Part shown: in pieces, positions 16,477 through 25,198 of the stretch
Numbering within the stretch: position 1 is the first letter of the stretch
Layout of the letters: each line of letters starts with the position of its first letter
Position numbers and translations under genes: made by a program
Notes under the pieces: model-generated
Seen by the model: only the letters and a program-made list of their open reading frames with translations
What the model was told of the DNA's origin: nothing
Databases searched by the model: none
Assembly (NCBI GenBank): GCA_046331625.1
Contig: JAXLQL010000030.1
Coordinates: 1 to 64,000, forward strand
Direction of reading: 5' to 3'
DNA: 64,000 nt
DNA from: JAXLQL01 sp046331625
GTDB lineage: Bacteria; Acidobacteriota; Terriglobia; Bryobacterales; Bryobacteraceae

Positions 16477-17451
16477 TCACGTGAAATCCCGAGTAGCGCC
16501 AGGACGCCGGTCGATCGCGCGTTGTTCCTCTTCGTCCACCGTGAGCCGGAACAGATCCGGGCGCGCGTAATGTCCCACCGGATCGAAATCGAACCGCGAC
16601 CGCGGAATCTCATCGAGGTCGAGCGTCGCCGTCAGCACGCACTCGCCTTCGAACGCCGGACCCGCCAACACCTCACCCATCGGCGACACAATGCAACTCC
16701 CGCCGCGAGAAAGCACATCGCCGGGTTGCCCGCCCAGCGGATAGTCGTCCGGATAGTCACTGCGCCGCGCGAACTGGTTCGCCGAGAGCACGAAGCAACG
16801 GCCCTCGGTGGCGATATGCCGCATGGTGGGCAGCCAGGTGTCGCGGCCATCGGCCGTCGGCGCGCAGTAGAGCGAAATCCCCTTGCCGTACATCGCGGCA
16901 CGCAGCAGCGGCATGTAGTTCTCCCAGCAGATCACCGCACCCAGCTTGCCGAACTCGGTATCCAAGGCCGTCAGCGTGGACCCGTCGCCGAAGCCCCAGA
17001 TCAGCCGCTCCGAAGCAGTTGGCATCACCTTGCGATGCTTGCCCAGATACTCGCCGCGCGGAGAAAAAAACAGCACCGTGCAATAGAGCGTGGAACCATC
17101 GCGTTCGATCACGCCGATCACCAGATACGCGCCGGCCTCGCGCGCCACTTCGCCCAGTGCAGACACCGCGGGACCAGGCACATCGATCGCACCCGCCCAG
17201 TAGCGCCGAAACCACTCGCGCCCTTCGCGCGTTCGCTCCCCCACCACCGCGCCGAATCCAATGCCGCGCGGATAGCCGCCCACGAACGCCTCCGGAAACA
17301 AGATGATCCGAGCTTGTTCGGCCGCTGCCTTGGCGGCCCATACGCGAACACGGTCGAGCGTCGGTTCGAGTTCGAAGGCCCGCGGCGCTGCCTGCACCAC
17401 GGCTACGCGGACACGGTTCAATCTACTGCCCCAGTAACTCGGCTTCCACAA
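16477..17451 (-). CDS. Nitrilase / carbon-nitrogen hydrolase
   Basis: 324-aa single-domain enzyme of the nitrilase superfamily. The catalytic triad is visible: Glu54 in LFPEAFVGGY, Lys141 in KHRKVMPT and Cys175 in AVICWENYMPLLR. The motif CWENYMPL and the RKxxPT motif point to the true nitrilase branch (nitrile to carboxylic acid plus ammonia) rather than amidases. Cytoplasmic. The ATG start overlaps the stop of the SIMPL gene by 29 bp; a start at the TTG before NRVRVAVV would shorten it. Likely cotranscribed with the SIMPL gene. Confidence 0.88.
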   Translation of the reverse strand: MWKPSYWGSRLNRVRVAVVQAAPRAFELEPTLDRVRVWAAKAAAEQARIILFPEAFVGGYPRGIGFGAVVGERTREGREWFRRYWAGAIDVPGPAVSALGEVAREAGAYLVIGVIERDGSTLYCTVLFFSPRGEYLGKHRKVMPTASERLIWGFGDGSTLTALDTEFGKLGAVICWENYMPLLRAAMYGKGISLYCAPTADGRDTWLPTMRHIATEGRCFVLSANQFARRSDYPDDYPLGGQPGDVLSRGGSCIVSPMGEVLAGPAFEGECVLTATLDLDEIPRSRFDFDPVGHYARPDLFRLTVDEEEQRAIDRRPGATRDFT

Positions 17452-18130
17452 CCACCGTTGCGCGCACTTCGATCAAGCCGGACTCCACGGGAGTGGTTGT
17501 GGCTGCGCCGCCCGCCACAGCCGTAGGTGTGCGGTCGAGCGCGCTGGCCCGCGCGACCACTGCTTCATCGGCCGCAAGCACATTGCCGAGCCGCCCACCC
17601 AAGCCCTGCGCAATCGCTTCCGCGAACGAGCGGGCCTGTTGCGTCGCGAGGCGCAACGCCTGCAGCCGCTGCGGGTTCGGATCGCGGAGCGCGAAGCTGA
17701 TTCCCGACACGGTGGTGGCGCCGGCCTTCGTCGCTGCGTCGATGATCTTGCCCGCCGACGAGAGATCCGCGGTGGTCACGCGGACCGTGTTGTTGGTGGT
17801 GTACCCGAGCAACGTCGGTATGCCGCCTCCCTGCGGAAAGCGATAGTTCGGCGTCACCGAGTAGCCCACCGTGCGGATGTCGGCAGCCGGACCGAGCAGT
17901 CCGCGCAATGCGGCCAGCACGGCCGTCACCTTCTCGGCATTTTCGTTGGCTGAACCTTCCGCCGTTTGACCAGTGGTAGTGACGCCGACGCTGATCTGTA
18001 CCTGGTCCGGGCGAACGCTGATCACGCCCTCGCCGCTAGCGCGTACCGTGGGCCGTTGGCCTACCAACTGGGCTTGAAGCCCCTGCGCCACAAGTAGAGC
18101 AAGACAAAAGGCTGGCACGTTTCTCATCAT
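17423..18130 (-). CDS. SIMPL-domain (DUF541) periplasmic protein
   Basis: 235 aa when started at ATG 18130 (MMRNVPAFCLALLVAQGLQA), a clear signal peptide; the frame extends upstream but without coding character. The mature part is a SIMPL/DUF541 domain: VRASGEGVISVRPDQVQISVGV, NAEKVTAVLAALRGLLG, DIRTVGYSVTPNYRF, and the C-terminal RATVVVEAELL. Family members are secreted or periplasmic (BP26/OMP28-like) and form channel-like oligomers; function is poorly known. The 197 bp between its start and the next gene hold a REP-like repeat. Confidence 0.85.
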   Translation of the reverse strand: MMRNVPAFCLALLVAQGLQAQLVGQRPTVRASGEGVISVRPDQVQISVGVTTTGQTAEGSANENAEKVTAVLAALRGLLGPAADIRTVGYSVTPNYRFPQGGGIPTLLGYTTNNTVRVTTADLSSAGKIIDAATKAGATTVSGISFALRDPNPQRLQALRLATQQARSFAEAIAQGLGGRLGNVLAADEAVVARASALDRTPTAVAGGAATTTPVESGLIEVRATVVVEAELLGQ

Positions 18131-18273
18131 GACTCTTTGACTGTACCAACCCAGAAACTCGCTCGCAGTTGCGGACACAACGCGACTCTCCACGAACTCG
18201 CCAGGCGGAGCGCTCCTCTGCCGATTGCACTGTCCTTCCGTTTCTCCGCAGGCCGGGAAGATTTCAGCCCGCC

Positions 18274-18325
18274 TGTGGGGCATGCTTCAGCCTGCTTCAG
18301 CCTGCGCAGGACTCGAGTCCCGCCG
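18274..18325. repeat. REP-like palindromic repeat (diverged copy)
   Basis: Contains a tandem GCTTCAGCCT unit followed by GCGCAGGACTCGAGTCCCGC, a variant of the two-hairpin repeat at 29639-29670, 29895-29926 and 36111-36147. The second hairpin here has arms GGACTC/GAGTCC. It is intergenic, between the SIMPL gene and the small secreted protein. Confidence 0.5.
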
Positions 18326-18327
18326 CC

Positions 18328-18639
18328 CTATCGCGTCTGGGCATCGTGCTTCTGATTCCAGATGCGCCGGCTCATCGCATTCTGCTGGCGCTCGATCTTC
18401 GCTCGCTCGGCCAGACTCAATCCACCGCCGTCGACGCGGTCCCGTACGATCTCGCGATGTAGTTGCGCTTCCTGCCGTTCGAGCCGGCGGGCTTCCGGCC
18501 GCGTCAACTCACCCGACCGCACGCCTTGCGCGATGCGCGCCTGTTGATTCCGTTGCCGCACGGCCGGACGGTCCGCCGCGCACATCACCCCAGCGGCAAC
18601 CAACATCGCCGCCGTCATGCCCAAGAGTTGCTTTGCCAT
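18328..18639 (-). CDS. Small secreted Arg/Glu-rich hypothetical protein
   Basis: 103 aa from ATG 18639 (MAKQLLGMTAAMLVAAGVMCAAD), a good signal peptide with cleavage near CAAD. The mature part is highly charged and helical: ARIAQGVRSGELTRPEARRL, EAQLHREIVRDRVDGGGLSL, AERAKIERQQNAMSRRIW. The repeat-like pattern G-E-L-T-x-x-E and G-G-L-S-x-x-E resembles small acidobacterial periplasmic proteins with EF-hand-like or helical hairpin spacing. Function unknown. The very long frame upstream of this start is antisense to the PSD1 gene and is ignored. Confidence 0.6.
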   Translation of the reverse strand: MAKQLLGMTAAMLVAAGVMCAADRPAVRQRNQQARIAQGVRSGELTRPEARRLERQEAQLHREIVRDRVDGGGLSLAERAKIERQQNAMSRRIWNQKHDAQTR

Positions 18640-18807
18640 TGCTTTCGTCTCCTTTTTGCTCCGCCTTCTTCTCGGCGTCTGTCTGCATGAACTCGGCGGC
18701 AGCGAAGAAGTTTCGTCTTTTTCTTCCGCCCGCGCTCGACTGGTACCGTCCCCATTTCGGCGCCGCCGCGCTGCGATAAAATGCACTCGGGGAACCAGAT
18801 CCACCCT

Positions 18808-21800
18808 ATGATGAAATTCCTGTGGCTCGCTTTTCCGGTGGCGTGCGCTTTGGCCGCCAGCGTGGACTTCAACCGCGAAATCCGCCCGATCCTCTCTGAC
18901 CGCTGCTTCACCTGTCACGGCCCGGACACCAACAATCGAATGGCCGGCCTTCGGCTCGACACCGAAGAAGGCGCCAAGCGCGATCTCGGCAAAGGCCGCT
19001 TCGCCATCGTGCCCGGCGACCTTGCGAAGAGCCTCGCCTATCAACGCGTGATCACTACCGAGAAAGCGAAGCGCATGCCGCCGGCGCACCTCGGAGCCGC
19101 GCTCAGCGAGCGCGAAGCCGGCCTGCTCCGCCGCTGGATCGAAGAAGGAGCGCAGTGGCAGAAGCACTGGTCTCTCCTCCCACCGCAACGGCTCGCCGTG
19201 CCCAAGGTGTCTAACCCCGCGTGGGTCCGCAATCCGATCGACGCGTTTATCCTCGCGCGTCTCGACCGTGAAGGCTTGAAGCCGTCGCCCGAAGCGGACA
19301 AAGCGACCCTGCTGCGCCGTGTCAGCATCGACCTCACCGGCATTCCGCCCACACCGGCCGAGGTCGCTGCGTTCGTCAACGATTCCACGCCCGATGCCTA
19401 TGAGCACGTCGTCGATCGTCTGCTCCGCTCTCCCCGCTATGGCGAGCGCATGGCCGCGCGTTGGCTGGATGCGGCCCGCTACGCCGATACGAACGGTTAC
19501 CAGACCGACGCCGAGCGATTCATGTGGCGCTGGCGCGATTGGGTGATTGAAGCGTTCAACAAGAACATGCCGTTCGATCAGTTCACCATCGAACAACTCG
19601 CTGGCGATCTGCTCCCCAACCCGACACTCGATCAACTCATCGCCACCGGATTCAATCGCAACCATCGCGGCAACGGCGAAGGCGGCTCGATCCCAGCCGA
19701 GTTCCTCGTCGAGTACCATGTCGACCGCGTCGACACCACCTCCACCGTTTGGATGGGCCTCACACTCGGCTGCTCGCGCTGTCATGACCACAAGTACGAC
19801 CCCTTCACCCAGAAGGAGTTCTATTCGCTCATCGCCTTCTTCAACAACCTGAACGAGAAGGGCAAGGTGTTCAAGTACGGCAACTCGCCGCCGATGATTC
19901 CCGCGCCCACCCGCGACCAACAGACGGATCTCGCTGCGATCGAGCAGCAACTGCGCGATGCCACCGCGGCCTTCGACCAAACCGCCGCCGAGCGCAAGAA
20001 GCTCCAGTCGAAGTGGGAGAAGGAACTGGCGTCGAGCAAGTCTGCGCAGGATTGGTATCCGCGCCGCGAACTCATGCTCCACTTCCCGCTCGCTGGAGCG
20101 CCAGCCGGGCGCGACCGCTCCGGGAAAGAGATGGCAGCGTCGGCGAAAGATGGCGACATCGCCTTCGCACCAGGCGCACGCGGAGCCACCTTCGACGGCA
20201 AAGGCTACGTGGATGCTGGCAATCACGCGCCTTTCGGTTTCTACAGCAAATTCTCTCTAACCGCCTGGATCAAGCCCGAGTCGCCCGATGGCGCCATCGT
20301 CACCCGCGCCATCGATCAGGAAGAACAGGGCGGGTGGGGATTGTACCTCAAGGGCGGCAAGGTCCAGTTGAATCTCGTGCAGCGCTGGCTCGATGACTGC
20401 TTGCGCGTGGAGTCTGTGGACACGCTCGAGATGAACCGCGGCTACCACGTGGCTGTTTCCTATGACGCCACGCGCATCGCCGATGGCATCAAGCTCTACA
20501 TCGATGGCAAGCCGGCGAAGTTGAAGTACATCGTCGATGACCTCAATCAGTCATTCCAGGTGAAGGAGCCGGTCCGCATCGGTGCGGGCAACGGCTTCCG
20601 TTTCCGGGGGCTCATCGGTGACGTGCGCATCTACAATGACGTGATCTCGCCCACTGAGGCGTCGATGCTCGCTACCACTGATTCGCTCAACGCGATCGCA
20701 AAGATTCCTGCTGCGCGCCGCAGTGCGGGGCAAGCAGCCAAGCTCGAAGGCGCGTTCCTCGAGAGTGGCGCCCCTGCCGGTGTGCGCGAGGCATGGCAGA
20801 AGCAGGCGGAACTCCAGAAGAAGCGGCAGAACTTCCTCGACAACCTTCCCACCGTGATGGTGATGAAAGACGAGCCGCAGATTCGCGACACGTTCCTTCT
20901 GCAGCGCGGCGTCTATGATCGCCCGGGAGCGAGGGTGACTCGCGGTGTTCCCGCGGCTCTGCCGCAGATTCCCGCGGATCTGCCCATGAACCGGCTCGGC
21001 CTGGCCAAGTGGTTGGTCAGCGCGGAGCATCCGCTTACGGCTCGCGTCACCGTGAACCGCTATTGGCAAATGATGTTCGGCGCGGGCATCGTCAAGACCG
21101 TTGAGGACTTCGGCTCCCAGGGCGAGTGGCCCGTGCACCCGGAACTGCTCGACTGGCTGGCCGTGGAGTTCCGCGAAAAGGGTTGGGACGTGAAGGGCAT
21201 CGTCAAGACGATCGTCATGAGCAACACTTACCGCCAGCGCTCGAGCACCACACCGGAACTGGTTCAAAAGGATCCAGACAATCGGCTGCTCGCCCACGGA
21301 CCACGCTACCGCTTGCCCGCGGAAGTGGTTCGAGATCAGGCCCTCGCCGTGTCCGGACTCCTCGTCGAGCATCTCGGCGGCCCCTCGGTGAAGCCCTACC
21401 AGCCTGCCGGGCTGTGGAAGGAACTCGCCGGCGGCAATGACTATCAGCGCGATCACGGCGACAAGCTGTACCGCCGCTCGCTCTATACGTTCTGGAAGCG
21501 CGCCTCGCCGCCCCCGGGCATGATGACCTTCGATTCGGCGGGCCGCGAGGCGTGTACCGTGCGCGAGAATCGCACCAACACGCCGTTGCAGGCTCTCACG
21601 CTGATGAATGACGAGACCTACCTCGAAGCCGCGCGCAAACTCGCCGAGCGCATGATCCACGATGGTGGCGCAGCGCCCGAATCGCGGCTGGCCTACGGTT
21701 TCCAACTGGCCACCTCGCGGAAGCCGAAAGAACGGGAGCAGGCGGTTCTGCTCACCAGCTTCCACAACTACCGCGACCGCTACAAGACGGATCCGGCGAA

Positions 21801-21927
21801 GGCGGCCAAGTTCCTGGCGCAGGGCGAGTCGCCCATGGACAAGTCGATCGATACGGCCGATCTGGCGGCCTACTCGACCGTGGCGAGCCTCATCCTCAAC
21901 CTCGACGAAGTGGTGACCAAGGAGTGA
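18808..21927 (+). CDS. PSD1 / DUF1549-DUF1553 planctomycete-type cytochrome protein with LamG insert (pair 1)
   Basis: 1039 aa from ATG 18808, which begins a signal peptide (MMKFLWLAFPVACALAA). Order of domains: planctomycete cytochrome c (PSCyt1) with heme motif CFTCH near residue 33; DUF1549 (about 140-355) ending with a second CxxCH, CSRCHDHKYDP; a LamG/concanavalin-like insert (about 447-620, with GFYSKFSLTAWIKPES and PVRIGAGNGFRFRGLIGDV); DUF1553 (about 725-1000, HPLTARVTVNRYWQMMFG, RENRTNTPLQALTLMND). Exported, presumed periplasmic. The family is linked to polysaccharide breakdown in Planctomycetes, Verrucomicrobia and Acidobacteriota, but the reaction is unknown. Stop overlaps the DUF1501 start by one base. 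Confidence 0.92.
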   Translation: MMKFLWLAFPVACALAASVDFNREIRPILSDRCFTCHGPDTNNRMAGLRLDTEEGAKRDLGKGRFAIVPGDLAKSLAYQRVITTEKAKRMPPAHLGAALSEREAGLLRRWIEEGAQWQKHWSLLPPQRLAVPKVSNPAWVRNPIDAFILARLDREGLKPSPEADKATLLRRVSIDLTGIPPTPAEVAAFVNDSTPDAYEHVVDRLLRSPRYGERMAARWLDAARYADTNGYQTDAERFMWRWRDWVIEAFNKNMPFDQFTIEQLAGDLLPNPTLDQLIATGFNRNHRGNGEGGSIPAEFLVEYHVDRVDTTSTVWMGLTLGCSRCHDHKYDPFTQKEFYSLIAFFNNLNEKGKVFKYGNSPPMIPAPTRDQQTDLAAIEQQLRDATAAFDQTAAERKKLQSKWEKELASSKSAQDWYPRRELMLHFPLAGAPAGRDRSGKEMAASAKDGDIAFAPGARGATFDGKGYVDAGNHAPFGFYSKFSLTAWIKPESPDGAIVTRAIDQEEQGGWGLYLKGGKVQLNLVQRWLDDCLRVESVDTLEMNRGYHVAVSYDATRIADGIKLYIDGKPAKLKYIVDDLNQSFQVKEPVRIGAGNGFRFRGLIGDVRIYNDVISPTEASMLATTDSLNAIAKIPAARRSAGQAAKLEGAFLESGAPAGVREAWQKQAELQKKRQNFLDNLPTVMVMKDEPQIRDTFLLQRGVYDRPGARVTRGVPAALPQIPADLPMNRLGLAKWLVSAEHPLTARVTVNRYWQMMFGAGIVKTVEDFGSQGEWPVHPELLDWLAVEFREKGWDVKGIVKTIVMSNTYRQRSSTTPELVQKDPDNRLLAHGPRYRLPAEVVRDQALAVSGLLVEHLGGPSVKPYQPAGLWKELAGGNDYQRDHGDKLYRRSLYTFWKRASPPPGMMTFDSAGREACTVRENRTNTPLQALTLMNDETYLEAARKLAERMIHDGGAAPESRLAYGFQLATSRKPKEREQAVLLTSFHNYRDRYKTDPAKAAKFLAQGESPMDKSIDTADLAAYSTVASLILNLDEVVTKE

Positions 21928-23357
21928 TGCGAATGGATTTGACGCGCCGATACTTCTTCAATCGAATGGCGGCCGGAGTGGGCGTCCCCGCTTTGGCGTC
22001 TCTGCTGCGGGCCGACAACGCCGTGCCTTCCGCTACCGGCGGATTGTCCGGCGTGCCGCATTTCGCGCCGAAGGCCAAGCGGATGATCTACCTGTTCCAA
22101 TCCGGCGGACCTTCCCAACTCGATCTCTTCGATCACAAGCCGCTCTTGGCCGATCGCTTCGCCACGGAGCTTCCTGACTCCGTGCGGCGCGGCCAGCGCC
22201 TCACCGGCATGACGGCTACCCAGACCACGTTCCCCACCGCGCCAACAATGTACAAGTTCGCGCAACACGGCCAAAGCGGAGCGTGGATGAGCGAACTGCT
22301 CCCGAACCTGTCGAAGATCGCCGATGACCTGACGTTCGTCAAATCGATGCACACCGAGGCCATCAATCACGATCCCGGTGTTACGTTTTTTCAGACGGGG
22401 TTCATCATCGCGGGCCGGCCCTCGATCGGAGCATGGCTTTCCTACGGTCTCGGCTCCGAGAACAAAGACCTGCCAGCCTTCGTCGTGATGATCTCGCAGG
22501 GAACCGGCAATCCCGCCGATCAGCCGCTCTATGACCGGCTCTGGGGCAGCGGCTTCCTGCCCACGCGCTATCAGGGTGTGAAGTTCCGTTCCGTGGGCGA
22601 CCCGGTGCTGCATCTGAACAATCCCGAAGGCATGACCCCGAATGACCGCCGCCGGTTCATCGACGATCTGAATCAGCTCAACCAGATCAAGCTCGAAGAC
22701 TTCGCCGACCCCGAGATCGCCACGCGCATCGCACAGTACGAGATGGCGTTCCGCATGCAGTCGTCGGTGCCCGAGTTGACCGACATCTCGAAGGAATCCG
22801 AGCACACGTTCGAGCTCTACGGCGAGGAGGCACGCAAGCCCGGAACGTTCGCCGCCAATTGCTTGCTCGCGCGGCGGTTGGCTGAGCGCGGCGTGCGCTT
22901 CATCCAGCTCTTCCATCGTGGCTGGGACCAGCACAACAAGCTGCCCAAGCAGCTTCCAGGCCAGGCGCGCGACATGGATCGCGCGAGCTACGCGCTCGTC
23001 AAGGACCTCAAAGAACGTGGCATGCTCGACGACACGCTGGTAGTGTGGGGCGGGGAATTCGGGCGCACCGTCTATTGCCAGGGCAAGCTCACGCGCGACG
23101 ACTACGGTCGCGACCATCATCCCCGCTGCTTTACCATGTGGATGGCCGGCGGCGGCATCAAGCCCGGCGTCACCTACGGCGAGACCGACGACTATTCATA
23201 CAACGTGATCAAAGATCCCGTGCACGTGCATGACATGCATGCCACCATCCTGCACTGCTTGGGCATCGATCACACCAAGCTCACGTTCAAGTTCCAGGGC
23301 CGGCACTTCCGCTTGACCGACGTTCATGGCCAAGTGGTGAAAGACATCCTGGCCTAG
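21927..23357 (+). CDS. DUF1501 family exported protein (pair 1)
   Basis: 476 aa starting at ATG 21927 (TGATG junction with the PSD1 stop). The N-terminus is a Tat-like signal, LTRRYFFNRMAAGVGVPALA. The DUF1501 (sulfatase/alkaline-phosphatase-like) domain follows: KRMIYLFQSGGPSQLDLFDHKP near the start, GRTVYCQGKL and GRDHHPRCFTMWMAGGGIKPG in the metal-site region, and HVHDMHATILHCLGIDHTKLTF at the end. Such proteins are always next to PSD1 proteins; they are probably exported folded, with metal, and act with the cytochrome partner. Substrate unknown. Confidence 0.92.
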   Translation: MRMDLTRRYFFNRMAAGVGVPALASLLRADNAVPSATGGLSGVPHFAPKAKRMIYLFQSGGPSQLDLFDHKPLLADRFATELPDSVRRGQRLTGMTATQTTFPTAPTMYKFAQHGQSGAWMSELLPNLSKIADDLTFVKSMHTEAINHDPGVTFFQTGFIIAGRPSIGAWLSYGLGSENKDLPAFVVMISQGTGNPADQPLYDRLWGSGFLPTRYQGVKFRSVGDPVLHLNNPEGMTPNDRRRFIDDLNQLNQIKLEDFADPEIATRIAQYEMAFRMQSSVPELTDISKESEHTFELYGEEARKPGTFAANCLLARRLAERGVRFIQLFHRGWDQHNKLPKQLPGQARDMDRASYALVKDLKERGMLDDTLVVWGGEFGRTVYCQGKLTRDDYGRDHHPRCFTMWMAGGGIKPGVTYGETDDYSYNVIKDPVHVHDMHATILHCLGIDHTKLTFKFQGRHFRLTDVHGQVVKDILA

Positions 23358-23361
23358 GCGG

Positions 23362-23635
23362 CCCGTGGCTAAAGTCGCGTGGGCCGCGTTGCGAGCGCCC
23401 AGGTCTGGGGATGTCGCCAGATTCGAGGCGTGGCCAGAGACGCAATGCGGGCCATTTCGAAGGAGCCGCAACGAAGCAGATGGCCCCTGCCGCCGCAACC
23501 CTCTGGGCGGCCGGGATCTGTGCCCGTATGCTTCGCCGCTCGAGATCGGCCAGCATCGCTTCCTTCTCGCGCCTCGCCTTCGGGCACAGATCCCGCGCCC
23601 GCGCGACCCACGGGGCTCTAGCCACGGGCTGCTAG
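23362..23635. repeat. ~270-bp non-coding repeat unit with nested inverted repeats
   Basis: Bounded by imperfect inverted repeats beginning GCCCGTGGCTAAAGTC (about 23362) and ending CTCTAGCCACGGGC (23622-23635). Inside, CGGGATCTGTGCCCG (23514-23528) and CGGGCACAGATCCCG (23579-23593) form a second perfect inverted pair. The first 100 bp resemble 35938-36040 (shared GCGTGGGCCGCGTT, CGCAATGCG, CATTTCGAAGGAGCCGC). No gene is credible here despite open frames on both strands. It may be a MITE-like or structured-RNA repeat. Confidence 0.55.
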
Positions 23636-23669
23636 CATTCCGGCGCCAGCGCATTTTGCGTACTTCCGG

Positions 23670-24755
23670 CTACAACATCACCTGCGCCGGGTTGATGGCG
23701 CCGTACTTGCCTTTGTTCGCCGTGATCTCGAAAGCCTGCGGAACACTTTCCAGTCCATTGAGAACGTGCGTAATCGTGGGCTTCAGCCGGACCCGTCCTG
23801 ACGACACCAGCCGAACCGTGTGCTCGAGGTTGGCTACCGTACTAATGTCCGGGAAGATGTAGCGGAGACTGCGCTCGCGGAGCAGGTCGATATCCACCTC
23901 GAGCGGCTGACCGAACCACGATACGCCGACGATCTTCCCGCCAGACCGTACCGCGTCGATCGACTGCATGAGGCTTCGCGAACCGGCCAACCCTTGCTTG
24001 GGGCTTCCACCCGCGCATTCGAAAACGATGTCCGCTCCGTTGCCGTCAGTGAGTTCCCGAATCCTCTCCACCGGATTGCACTGGGTGGCATTCAGTGCCA
24101 CGTCGGCGCCCAATTCCCGCGAGATCCGGCACGCTTCGTCGCGAACGTCCACCGTGATCACCATGCCCGCGCCCGTGTTGCGCGCAATTTGCATGCACTC
24201 CATGCCCATGCTGCCTTGCCCGAAAATGGCGACCGTGTCGCCGATGCCGATCTGCGCCGTTTCCACCGCGGCTACGCTGTCGCTCAACGACTGTAGACAT
24301 GCGGCCTCGCTGTCGCTGATTCGATCGTCCACCTTCACCAGCGCGATCTCCGGAAGGATCGCGTACTGGGAGAAACATCCCGGCAATTGAAAGCCGATGA
24401 TCGGCCCCTTGCGGCAAAGATGATTGCGTCCGTTGATGCACATCTGGCATTCGCCACAAGGCAGCTTCGCGCGCGCAGCCACCCGGTCTCCTACCTGGAA
24501 CCGCGTCACGCCTTTGCCGGCTTCGACGATGCGGACGCAGAATTCGTGCCCGAACAATTGCACCGGCGCTTCGGTTTCCAGCCGCTTCTTGATCTTCTCG
24601 TACGCCAGCGTGCGAATGCCGAAAGCGAGTTGCGCCTCGGTTACGCTGGGCTGCACGCACAGGACCTCCACGATGACGTGGCCCGGCTTGCACTCGGGGG
24701 TGGGTATTTCGTCCATGCGCATGTCGCCGAAGCCATAGAATCGCCAAGCCTTCAT
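23670..24755 (-). CDS. Zinc-dependent alcohol dehydrogenase (MDR family)
   Basis: 361 aa from ATG 24755 (MKAWRFYGFGDMRMDEIP); the longer frame upstream is not supported. GroES-like N-terminal domain with catalytic-zinc elements GHEFCVRIVEAG and structural-zinc cluster CGECQMCINGRNHLC, then a Rossmann fold with VAIFGQGSMGMECMQIAR. Medium-chain dehydrogenase that oxidises an alcohol or polyol with NAD(P); the usual first ligand Cys near residue 40 appears as VLCVQPSVTEAQ, which fits. The substrate may be a sugar alcohol or aromatic alcohol; not predictable. Isolated gene between two PSD1-DUF1501 pairs. Confidence 0.87.
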   Translation of the reverse strand: MKAWRFYGFGDMRMDEIPTPECKPGHVIVEVLCVQPSVTEAQLAFGIRTLAYEKIKKRLETEAPVQLFGHEFCVRIVEAGKGVTRFQVGDRVAARAKLPCGECQMCINGRNHLCRKGPIIGFQLPGCFSQYAILPEIALVKVDDRISDSEAACLQSLSDSVAAVETAQIGIGDTVAIFGQGSMGMECMQIARNTGAGMVITVDVRDEACRISRELGADVALNATQCNPVERIRELTDGNGADIVFECAGGSPKQGLAGSRSLMQSIDAVRSGGKIVGVSWFGQPLEVDIDLLRERSLRYIFPDISTVANLEHTVRLVSSGRVRLKPTITHVLNGLESVPQAFEITANKGKYGAINPAQVML

Positions 24756-24909
24756 GATGGAAAAGTTCCTTTGGTGATGAGTTCTTGTGAGAGTGCGGGA
24801 GTTCCCAGCAGACGATGGTATCATCCCACCTGATGATCGGATCAAAAGTCGCGCCGCCACTTGCCGGGCCGCGCCAACGCGGGTCCGCTCGCTCCTCTAC
24901 TTGCTCCTG

Positions 24910-25150
24910 CTGATGGCCGTCACCCACGGTCCAGTTGGCCTCGCCATGTGGATGGCGGGCGGCAGCGTGAACGGCGGCACGGTTTTCTGCTTCACCGGCG
25001 AACTCGGCTACCGGGCCGTGGAGCAGCGAGTGCGCATCCACGATTTCCATGCCACCATGCTGCAGCGTCCAGCGCCACAGCGTTTCGAAGCGGTTGACCG
25101 GTCCGTTTCCGGCGCGAGTGATTCACGACATTCTCGAGAGTCGATGGTAA
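24910..25150 (+). pseudogene. Decayed DUF1501 C-terminal remnant
   Basis: The plus strand encodes a recognisable DUF1501 tail: GLAMWMAGGSVNGGTVFCFT, GELGYRAVEQRVRIHDFHATML, then, after a frame change near 25090, RVIHDILES just before a TAA at 25148-25150. In intact copies these parts read MWMAGGGIKPG, HVHDMHATILH and GQVVKDILA. The N-terminal three quarters are absent and no start is evident. It is the relic of a fourth DUF1501 gene lying directly upstream of the second PSD1 gene. Confidence 0.7.
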
Positions 25151-25198
25151 GAAGCAAAGGCCGGCGCGCGAAGGCTTCGTGACGCTCAGATATGATGT

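Noticed and set aside
18640..20226. Minus-strand frame extending the small secreted protein to 632 aa
   Set aside because: The upstream part is antisense to the PSD1 gene. A clear signal peptide begins at ATG 18639.
23196..23654. Several overlapping 80-165-aa frames between DUF1501 and the alcohol dehydrogenase
   Set aside because: They lie in a palindromic repeat, exist on both strands and show no similarity to known proteins.
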